A stretch of 5,457 bases of DNA. Source: Bacteroidia bacterium. Lineage in GTDB: Bacteria; Bacteroidota; Bacteroidia; Bacteroidales; Azobacteroidaceae. The DNA is taken from contig BNYG01000075.1 in NCBI GenBank assembly GCA_026000155.1, forward strand, positions 1-5,457. Direction: 5' to 3'. Shown piece by piece: positions 1 to 5,457 of this stretch; within the stretch, counting starts at the first letter, position 1, and each line of letters starts with the position of its first letter. Both the position numbers and the translations under genes were made by a program. The notes beneath the pieces are model-generated. The model was not told the origin of the DNA and ran no database searches. It saw only the letters and a list, made by a program, of their open reading frames with translations.

Positions 1-1148
1 TTTCCATATTTCCAATATTTCTTCTTTTTGCCGACAAATATTTTGTAAAGATAAAAATATCCGTCCATAAATGGTTGAATAAAATCAAAAAACGGCAAAG
101 TAAAACAAAAATTAGGCAATTTTAACATACTTGCCGTTTTATTTATCACAAATAACTGTGTAAAAAGCCGTATTAAAAATGTAAATAACAAGACTCCCAA
201 CAGTATCCAATTTGGAAAAAACCAAATAACAGTCCAAATGAATAACATATAAAATAAAATCCGGGACACTTTTTCCATATCCCAAAAAATCACGGAAAAT
301 TTCTTATAAAAAGGCCGTGTGATCATCCGGCGGACTTTTAAATCTTTCCAGATCCAAAACGCATCCATATCCACCTGCGTGACACTGTCCGGCGATAATT
401 CGACCGCAACATTCTCTTTCCCGGCTATTTCATTGATAAACAAATCATCATCTCCGGCATCCAAAAAGCTAAAAACGGCAAATCCTTTCTGTTGAAAGAA
501 TTCGCTTTTGCTGTATCCCATGTTTTTCCCGCTTCCCGTATAGGGATGGTGCATCAAAGCCAGGGACATCATCTGCAAATTGGAAAAGAAATAATCGTAA
601 GAGGCAAATTGGAACGGTTGTCCTTCCAAATTACTGAAACCCAGCACAATTGTCTTTTTTCCTGTAAAATGCCCGGCCATCAGACGGATCCAATCCGGGC
701 TTACCGGATGGGAATCGCCTTCCATAAACAGTAAGTGATCATAGTGTGCCGCTTTGATGCCCAGAGTCAGGGCTAATTTTTTCCGGCTGATACTTTTACT
801 TTCGGGTGGAATATAAGTACGGTGAAAATGTTTGTATTGTATGGCAAAGCGTTTTAAGACATCGTCCGTATCATCGCTCGACCGGTCGTCCACCACGATC
901 ACCTCATACAACGGATAATCTTGTTCCAGAATGGAAGGCAGGTATTTCTCTAAATTGGCTGCTTCGTTCCGTGCATACATAATCAGGGAAACCGGAGAAT
1001 GCGCCGCATTCGGAACAATCTTGCCCTTCTCTACCGACCGCCGGTAATAATAAGGCTGCGCCAGATACACCCAATAATAAAGCAATTGGATAGTCCCGCA
1101 ACAAAAGAATGACGAAAGAAAAATAATATCTATCGTGTTAAAAGTCAT
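1..1148 (-). CDS. Family 2 glycosyltransferase, membrane-anchored; C-terminal end cut by the window edge
   Basis: An open frame of 382 codons runs from the ATG at 1148 to the window edge with no stop. The N-terminus is one hydrophobic helix (about residues 4-29). A GT-A glycosyltransferase domain follows, with YARNEAANLEKYLPSILEQD (58-77), the nucleotide-binding VVDDRSSDDT (85-94), EGDSHP (143-148) at the usual metal-binding DxD site, TGSGKNMGYSK (204-214) and the acidic GDDDLF (232-237). After a basic stretch (KDLKVRR, 268-274), hydrophobic segments at about 295-335 and 345-372 should return the chain to the membrane. The end is lysine-rich (KKKKYWKYG), so the true stop is probably close. 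Such enzymes move a sugar from a nucleotide-sugar donor to a lipid or glycan acceptor at the cytoplasmic membrane face; donor and acceptor cannot be read here. The start codon shares one base with the lysA stop (TAATG), which implies cotranscription and coupled translation. The first Asp of DxD is Glu here. Family assignment is firm, exact role unknown. Confidence 0.88.
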   Translation of the reverse strand, partial: MTFNTIDIIFLSSFFCCGTIQLLYYWVYLAQPYYYRRSVEKGKIVPNAAHSPVSLIMYARNEAANLEKYLPSILEQDYPLYEVIVVDDRSSDDTDDVLKRFAIQYKHFHRTYIPPESKSISRKKLALTLGIKAAHYDHLLFMEGDSHPVSPDWIRLMAGHFTGKKTIVLGFSNLEGQPFQFASYDYFFSNLQMMSLALMHHPYTGSGKNMGYSKSEFFQQKGFAVFSFLDAGDDDLFINEIAGKENVAVELSPDSVTQVDMDAFWIWKDLKVRRMITRPFYKKFSVIFWDMEKVSRILFYMLFIWTVIWFFPNWILLGVLLFTFLIRLFTQLFVINKTASMLKLPNFCFTLPFFDFIQPFMDGYFYLYKIFVGKKKKYWKYG

Positions 1149-2302
1149 TATAATAAATCCGAAAAATAAGCCTCCGGTAATCGCCGGCAATTGTATTGGG
1201 AAGCCATAATTTCTCCGTAAGCTCCTGCCGAACGAATAGCTATCAGGTCGCCCCTGTCCGTTTTATTCAATTCGATCTGTTTGGCAAAACAATCGGACGA
1301 TTCACAAATAGGCCCCACCACATCGTAGATTTCGCCGGGTTCTTCCGAACTCAGGTTTTCAATTTCATGATGGGCGTCATACAAGGCCGGGCGAATCAAT
1401 TCGGTAAAACCGGCATCCAGAATGACAAATTTTTTCACACTTCCCTCTTTCACATACAACACCTTGGAAATCAAACTGCCGCATTGCCCGACAATGGAAC
1501 GCCCCGGTTCGAAATGGATTTGCTGGTCCGGATAAGCCGGAAAATGCGTATGAAACAGTTCAAAATATTCTTTAAAATCCGGAATAAGCTGTTCGTCCGG
1601 ATGATCGTAATCAATACCCAAGCCGCCGCCGAAATTAATATGTTCTACCCGGATGTTCCGGTCAGCCAATTTTTGTTGGAGTTCGTTGACCCGGCTGCAA
1701 AGCATCCGGAACGGTTCCATCTCCGTCAACTGCGAGCCGATATGAAAATGCAAGCCGATTAAGCGGACGGAAGCCAGCGATTGCAGTGTATCCAACACCG
1801 CATCCAACTGATCCAGATTGATTCCGAATTTGTTTTCTTTCGTTCCGGTCGTAATATGGTGGTGTGTATGCGCATCTACCTCCGGATTGATCCGCAGGGC
1901 GACCCTGGCCGTTTTTCCTTTTGATTCCGCCAATTCGTTAATCACTTCCAATTCGGGAATCGATTCGGCATTGAAACAGAAAATATCGTTATCCAAACCC
2001 AGGTTAATTTCCCGGTCGGCTTTTCCGACTCCGGCAAAAACAATTTTATCCGCCGGAAATCCCGCATTCAAAGCTGCTTGGATTTCGCCGCCGCTGACAC
2101 AATCGGCGCCCAGTCCGCTTTCACGGATAATGCCCAGTATCTGTGGATTGGCATTGGCTTTCACCGCATAATGAATATGGTAATTGTACTTGGCCGCTTC
2201 CGCAACAGCCGTCCGGATGGTTTCCCTCAGCAGCTCTGTATCGTAAAAGTAAAAGGGTGTTTGTAAATTTTTGAATTTACCGGTTGGAAAAATTCCTTTC
2301 AT
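1148..2302 (-). CDS. lysA: Diaminopimelate decarboxylase
   Basis: This PLP enzyme removes CO2 from meso-diaminopimelate to give L-lysine, the last step of the diaminopimelate pathway, in the cytoplasm. The 384-residue protein is complete for the family. Visible motifs: YAVKAN with the PLP-binding Lys48 at the start of the alanine-racemase-like barrel; ADCVSGGE (66-73); HIGSQ (187-191); the glycine-rich phosphate loop GGGLG (225-229); EPGRS (265-269), whose Arg contacts substrate; and, in the C-terminal beta domain, CESSD (333-337), whose Cys is the active-site residue supplied by the partner subunit of the dimer, then AGAYG (359-363) and the SQYN tail (368-371). The HIGSQ and CESSD motifs favour DAP decarboxylase over ornithine or carboxynorspermidine decarboxylases. 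The ATG start gives the usual short lead (MKGIFPTGKF) into TPFYFYD. It has its own 57-base upstream gap with a promoter-like box, and its stop overlaps the glycosyltransferase start. Confidence 0.96.
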   Translation of the reverse strand: MKGIFPTGKFKNLQTPFYFYDTELLRETIRTAVAEAAKYNYHIHYAVKANANPQILGIIRESGLGADCVSGGEIQAALNAGFPADKIVFAGVGKADREINLGLDNDIFCFNAESIPELEVINELAESKGKTARVALRINPEVDAHTHHHITTGTKENKFGINLDQLDAVLDTLQSLASVRLIGLHFHIGSQLTEMEPFRMLCSRVNELQQKLADRNIRVEHINFGGGLGIDYDHPDEQLIPDFKEYFELFHTHFPAYPDQQIHFEPGRSIVGQCGSLISKVLYVKEGSVKKFVILDAGFTELIRPALYDAHHEIENLSSEEPGEIYDVVGPICESSDCFAKQIELNKTDRGDLIAIRSAGAYGEIMASQYNCRRLPEAYFSDLL

Positions 2303-2333
2303 TATTATTAAACTAAATTATTATTTAAGAATG

Positions 2334-2341
2334 CAAAGATA
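2334..2341 (-). promoter_or_regulatory. Bacteroidota-type -7 promoter box upstream of lysA
   Basis: The minus strand reads TATCTTTG here, an exact match to the TAnnTTTG -7 consensus of Bacteroidota primary-sigma promoters. It lies in the only real intergenic gap of the window, about 31 bases before the lysA ATG, so a start a few bases downstream would give a short A/T-rich leader. The upstream element is weak. A TTTG occurs at 2357-2354, but only 12 bases before the box instead of the usual 19 or so, and the expected position holds only a TTTT stretch. No Shine-Dalgarno sequence precedes the lysA ATG, which is usual in this phylum. Confidence 0.5.
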
Positions 2342-2359
2342 GCTACTCCCCGTCAAATA

Positions 2360-3550
2360 TTAAAATTTCTTTCCAACAGAAAATTCAAAATATTCCGCTT
2401 TGCTGAATTCATGTGCTTTAATGGCAAATCCTGCAAACAGATTATTTACTTTTGGCAAATAATACCGCAAGCCAAACCGTTGGTAAAGAGGACTTTCATC
2501 TTTCCGGGCACCCAATTCCCGGTAAAGGTAATATCCTAAAGAAGCGGTGAGAGAAAACTGATTATAATAAAGTTCTTGATTGAAAGCCGTCCCGATTGAC
2601 CAAGAATTATATTTCAAACCGGCGGCATCCTCTCCGAGAAAAATTTCATCCATCTTACGGAAAGAAGTAGTGTGGGGTATATAAAACAAATCGACTCCCA
2701 TACCGCATCCGTAGAAGCTGGAAAAACGATACATCGCATCCGCTGAAACAAAGTATTTCGAATAAAGTTTTTCCTTAAACAAACCGGATTCCGATGGACC
2801 GGTACGCCAATATACCTCCAAGTCTTCCAAATAGGTTTGAACTCCTCCTCCCGCCATCAGGTGATAATAAAAATATCTTTTGAAAGGAGAGGCAACAAAA
2901 GGAGGATATTCGCTTTCAGCCGGTGAAAAAGAATACTGCATCGACAAACTTCCACCAGCCATGTTTATTCCTTTATTCATAATGCCCGTCCGTCCATTGG
3001 AATAATGCTTCACTTCAGCGTTGGCGCCGATTGCCAAACGATCCGACAAACGGTATTTCAAGCTCATGCCATAGCCGATATAAATCATCACCGGCGAACT
3101 GCTGAAAATCTTGGTCGGAGCTTTTTCCTGGTCATACGTATCAGTATTATAAGCAGGTCCGGATGACAGTGTATAACCGAATTGAAACCGTTTGGAACGG
3201 TACAATGTTCTGTCGAAAAAAAGATAGAGCGCATAAATATCACCCAGGGAAGGTTCTTTCCACATTTTCACATCACTGCAATCCAACATTGAAACACCGA
3301 GTCCCAAGCGGGGATAATTGTAACCGGAAGTATAAGTGGAAGGCTGTAAATCCGTATAGCCCACCTTTAAATCGTAGGTATGGACAAGTCCACGCCGTAG
3401 AATTTCCCGGACTAAATCGTCCGGTTTGAGTATGTTGCCAAAAAATACATCCCCTTCAATCGACCATTTTCCCTTTTCAGGAGAAGGCTGTGCGTACACT
3501 CTCCAAAAACAACCGAACAATAGCCATAGGAGAAGATATTTCTTGGTCAT
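2360..3550 (-). CDS. PagL/acyloxyacyl-hydrolase-like outer-membrane beta-barrel protein (putative lipid A deacylase)
   Basis: I chose the ATG at 3550 (396 residues), 8 bases after the ftsE stop. A TTG at 3562, overlapping that stop by two bases, would add MNEQ-type residues. From the ATG the protein opens with MTKK, a hydrophobic core (LLLWLLF) and VYA-QPS, a normal signal peptidase I site, so it is exported. The rest has many alternating aromatic/polar strands and ends in a terminal Phe (VGKKF), typical of outer-membrane barrels. Residues 182-186 from this ATG (HYSNG) followed by NKGIN match the His-x-Ser region of PagL lipid A 3-O-deacylases, where His and Ser are catalytic. The C-terminal KAHEFSKAEYFEFSVGKKF resembles the end of Bacteroidota proteins annotated as acyloxyacyl hydrolase. 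About 400 residues is more than twice classical PagL, so a second domain or larger barrel is present. I cannot place the third catalytic residue (Glu). It probably trims or binds lipid A in the outer membrane; the family call is moderate and the activity is inferred. Confidence 0.66.
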   Translation of the reverse strand: MTKKYLLLWLLFGCFWRVYAQPSPEKGKWSIEGDVFFGNILKPDDLVREILRRGLVHTYDLKVGYTDLQPSTYTSGYNYPRLGLGVSMLDCSDVKMWKEPSLGDIYALYLFFDRTLYRSKRFQFGYTLSSGPAYNTDTYDQEKAPTKIFSSSPVMIYIGYGMSLKYRLSDRLAIGANAEVKHYSNGRTGIMNKGINMAGGSLSMQYSFSPAESEYPPFVASPFKRYFYYHLMAGGGVQTYLEDLEVYWRTGPSESGLFKEKLYSKYFVSADAMYRFSSFYGCGMGVDLFYIPHTTSFRKMDEIFLGEDAAGLKYNSWSIGTAFNQELYYNQFSLTASLGYYLYRELGARKDESPLYQRFGLRYYLPKVNNLFAGFAIKAHEFSKAEYFEFSVGKKF

Positions 3551-3558
3551 TTGCTCGT

Positions 3559-4215
3559 TCAATAATCATTCATATCAAAATCGACCAATTGGCCGTCTTC
3601 GCACTTTTTCACTTTGGCAGGAAAATTCTGTACCAAATGATAATTATGGGTAGTCATGATCACCGCCGTGCCATTGTCACTGATATCGCGCAGCAATTGA
3701 ACGATTTTACTTCCGGATTCCGCATCCAGATTCCCGGTGGGTTCATCCGCCAGGATTATTTCCGGAGAATTCAGCAAAGCCCGTGCAATCACAATCCGCT
3801 GCTGCTCTCCTCCGGACAGTTCGTAAGGCATTTTATAGCCTTTCTTAATCATTCCTACTTGCGACAAAACCGCTTGAATACGTTCATTGATCGCTTCTTT
3901 ACCGACCCATCCGGTCGCTTTCAAAACAAATTCCAGATTATCGTTGACCGAACGATCGGTCAACAATTGAAAATCCTGAAAGACAATGCCTACTTTTCTG
4001 CGCAATAACGGAATTTGTTTACTTTTGATTTTCCGCAGATTATAATCGAGAATGAAAGCTTCTCCTTTTTGAATGGGCATATCGCAATACAGCGTTTTGA
4101 GGAGTGAGCTTTTACCGGACCCTACCTTTCCTATCACATAAAGGAATTCTCCTTTACGCTGTTTAAAAGTCACATTCTGGAGAATCATATTTTTCTCCGC
4201 GGCACAAGGCAACAT
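3559..4215 (-). CDS. ftsE: FtsE-type ABC transporter ATP-binding protein; N-terminus displaced by a frameshift
   Basis: A cytoplasmic ABC ATPase. From the ATG at 4215 (218 residues) it shows Walker [10 protein letters not shown] (29-37), the Q-loop at Gln80 in VFQDFQLL, signature LSGGEQQR (133-140), Walker [10 protein letters not shown] (153-161) with Glu158, D-loop GNLD and the switch His190. The compact size, the [15 protein letters not shown] sequence and the DFQLL Q-loop are typical of Bacteroidota FtsE, which with the membrane protein FtsX couples ATP hydrolysis to peptidoglycan hydrolase control at the division site. No ftsX is in the window, so a LolD/MacB-like exporter role is the alternative. 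The first beta strand expected before ILQNVTF is not in this frame: residues 1-9 (MLPCAAEKN) do not look like FtsE, while the missing strand is encoded one frame over, from 4249. The stop overlaps or nearly abuts the next gene, which suggests cotranscription. Confidence 0.84.
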   Translation of the reverse strand: MLPCAAEKNMILQNVTFKQRKGEFLYVIGKVGSGKSSLLKTLYCDMPIQKGEAFILDYNLRKIKSKQIPLLRRKVGIVFQDFQLLTDRSVNDNLEFVLKATGWVGKEAINERIQAVLSQVGMIKKGYKMPYELSGGEQQRIVIARALLNSPEIILADEPTGNLDAESGSKIVQLLRDISDNGTAVIMTTHNYHLVQNFPAKVKKCEDGQLVDFDMNDY

Positions 4216-4249
4216 TCCGGTAATAAATCAAAATATCGTCCTCTTCCAT
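4163..4249 (-). pseudogene. Out-of-frame N-terminal segment of ftsE (28-codon ORF)
   Basis: An ATG at 4249 sits one base after the rny stop and opens a 28-codon frame ending in TAA at 4165-4163. Its first 19 residues ([19 protein letters not shown]) have the pattern of an FtsE first strand, I-x-Y-x-N-V, and would join directly to MILQNVTF of the neighbouring frame. The two frames differ by one extra base. Removing one A from the five-A run (minus strand, 4194-4190) gives GGA GAA AAT ATG ATT CTC, an uninterrupted FtsE of about 229 residues starting at 4249. This is either a sequencing or assembly error, a genuine frameshift, or a coupled upstream ORF with restart at 4215. Confidence 0.72.
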
Positions 4250-4250
4250 A

Positions 4251-5457
4251 TTATTTTGCAAATGCTACCGCCCTTGTTTCCCGGATAACCGTAATTTTCA
4301 CTTGTCCCGGATAAGTCATTTCGTCCTGAATTTTCTTGGCTATTTCGTTGGACAGATTTTCCGTTTCCACATCGTTAATCTTTTCCGCACCTACAATCAC
4401 GCGTAATTCGCGACCGGCCTGGATAGCGTAAGTTTTGACTACACCCGGATAAGAAAGCGCCAATTGTTCCAAATCGTTCAAACGTTTGATATACGCTTCC
4501 ACAATTTCGCGCCGAGCGCCCGGTCGAGCGCCCGAAATAGCATCACACACCTGAACAATCGGGGCCAGCAGGCTGGTCATTTCCGTTTCATCGTGGTGAG
4601 CGCCGATCGCATTGCAAATATCCGGTTTTTCCTTGTATTTTTCAGCCAGCTTCATACCCAGGATAGCATGCGGCAATTCCGGTTCATCATCCGGCACTTT
4701 GCCGATATCGTGCAGCAATCCGGCGCGTTTGGCTTTTTTCGGGTTTAATCCCAATTCGGAAGCCATGATGGCGCACAAATTCGCGGTCTCGCGGGAGTGT
4801 TGCAACAAGTTTTGACCATACGAAGAACGGTATTTCATCCGTCCGATCATCCGGATCAATTCGGGATGCAAACCGTGGATACCCAAGTCAATCGTTGTCC
4901 GTTTCCCGGTTTCGATAATTTCTTCTTCCACCTGTTTCCGCACTTTATTAACCACCTCTTCGATACGTGCCGGGTGAATACGTCCGTCCTGTACCAATTG
5001 GTGCAAAGCCAAACGGGCGATTTCCCTCCGTACCGGATCAAATCCGGAAAGAATAATCGCTTCCGGCGTATCATCGACAATAATTTCAATGCCGGTAGCG
5101 GCTTCCAAAGCCCGGATATTCCGTCCTTCCCGGCCGATAATCCGTCCTTTTATTTCGTCCGAATCAATCGGGAAAACCGTAATGGCATTTTCAATCGCCG
5201 TTTCCGTAGCTACCCGTTGAATGGATTGAACCACAATCTTTTTCGCTTCCTTGTTCGCCGTCATTTTCGCTTCTTCCATCACTTCATTGATGTAAGCGGA
5301 AGCAGCGGTTTGGGCTTCTTCTTTCAGGGATTGGGCTAAACGTTCTTTGGCTTCATCGGCCGAAAGTCCGGAAAGCGCTTCCAAACGTTCGATTTCCATT
5401 TTGTGGATTTTATCCAATACTTCGCCGGTAATATCTTCTTTTTTCAAAAAACCGTGA
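4251..5457 (-). CDS. rny: Ribonuclease Y, N-terminal part beyond the window
   Basis: Ribonuclease Y is a membrane-anchored endoribonuclease that starts mRNA decay. The frame is open to the right edge. The visible part, about 401 residues, lacks roughly the first 110-120 residues of a protein usually 510-520 long, that is, the membrane anchor and most of the coiled coil. What remains begins in the charged helical region ([18 protein letters not shown]). A KH RNA-binding domain follows, with [15 protein letters not shown] about 100 residues into the TTG-begun stretch at 5447. Then comes the HD catalytic domain, with LLQHSRE, LLHDIGK (the metal-binding His-Asp pair), AHHDE and [15 protein letters not shown]. 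The C-terminal domain ends [25 protein letters not shown], as in other family members. The TTG at 5447 is not a real start, because homology continues upstream of it. The TAA stop is one base from the ftsE-frame ATG at 4249, so rny probably leads the transcript carrying ftsE. Confidence 0.96.
   Translation of the reverse strand, partial: HGFLKKEDITGEVLDKIHKMEIERLEALSGLSADEAKERLAQSLKEEAQTAASAYINEVMEEAKMTANKEAKKIVVQSIQRVATETAIENAITVFPIDSDEIKGRIIGREGRNIRALEAATGIEIIVDDTPEAIILSGFDPVRREIARLALHQLVQDGRIHPARIEEVVNKVRKQVEEEIIETGKRTTIDLGIHGLHPELIRMIGRMKYRSSYGQNLLQHSRETANLCAIMASELGLNPKKAKRAGLLHDIGKVPDDEPELPHAILGMKLAEKYKEKPDICNAIGAHHDETEMTSLLAPIVQVCDAISGARPGARREIVEAYIKRLNDLEQLALSYPGVVKTYAIQAGRELRVIVGAEKINDVETENLSNEIAKKIQDEMTYPGQVKITVIRETRAVAFAK

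Noticed and set aside
1..300. A/T-rich stretch at the left edge, possibly intergenic or acquired DNA
   Set aside because: It is an uninterrupted continuation of the glycosyltransferase frame and encodes its membrane segments and Lys-rich end, which explains the base composition.
904..1104. A 66-codon minus-strand frame inside the glycosyltransferase
   Set aside because: It overlaps the N-terminal part of the glycosyltransferase in another frame. The true frame carries all the family motifs; this one carries none.
1196..1762. A 188-codon open frame on the plus strand opposite lysA
   Set aside because: It is wholly antisense to a well-conserved gene, its product resembles nothing I recognise, and it has no promoter or gap of its own. 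The long plus-strand frames at 1818-2171, 3490-4008 and 4797-5339 are rejected for the same reason.
3490..3550. Possible lipoprotein signal (LLFGC) in the PagL-like protein
   Set aside because: The residue two before the Cys is Phe, which lipoboxes do not normally accept, and a good signal peptidase I site (VYA-Q) follows a few residues later.
4856..5089. A 77-codon minus-strand frame within rny
   Set aside because: It is an off-frame reading of the conserved region between the KH and HD domains of ribonuclease Y.
5445..5447. TTG as a start codon for ribonuclease Y
   Set aside because: The frame stays open upstream to the window edge, and the family needs about 110 more residues, including the membrane anchor.

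Overview
The window looks like a piece of a Bacteroidota chromosome, most likely from the order Bacteroidales. The ribonuclease Y, FtsE-type ATPase and diaminopimelate decarboxylase all read like Bacteroidales versions. Gene starts have no clear Shine-Dalgarno sequence, and the one convincing promoter element is a Bacteroidota-type TAnnTTTG box. Genus cannot be fixed from this sequence. No mobile element, CRISPR array, RNA gene or repeat family was seen.

All five genes lie on the minus strand, so transcription runs from high to low coordinates. In that order they are: rny (ribonuclease Y, N-terminus beyond the right edge, 4251-5457); an FtsE-type ABC ATPase (3559-4215, with an out-of-frame N-terminal piece reaching 4249); a PagL/acyloxyacyl-hydrolase-like outer-membrane barrel protein (2360-3550); lysA (1148-2302); and a membrane-anchored family 2 glycosyltransferase that runs off the left edge (1-1148). 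The first three are separated by 1 to 8 bases or overlap, and look like one transcription unit. A 57-base gap with a promoter-like box precedes lysA. The lysA stop codon shares one base with the glycosyltransferase start, so those two form a second tightly coupled pair. No gene-free stretch exceeds 57 bases.

The theme is housekeeping and the cell envelope: RNA decay, division-linked ATPase, lipid A or outer-membrane modification, the last step of lysine synthesis (which consumes the peptidoglycan precursor meso-diaminopimelate), and a sugar transferase. The most notable anomaly is at the 5' end of ftsE. The conserved first strand of the ATPase is present but one base out of frame, at a run of five A (minus strand). 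Otherwise this is an ordinary core region, and I see no sign of a new defence or mobile system.
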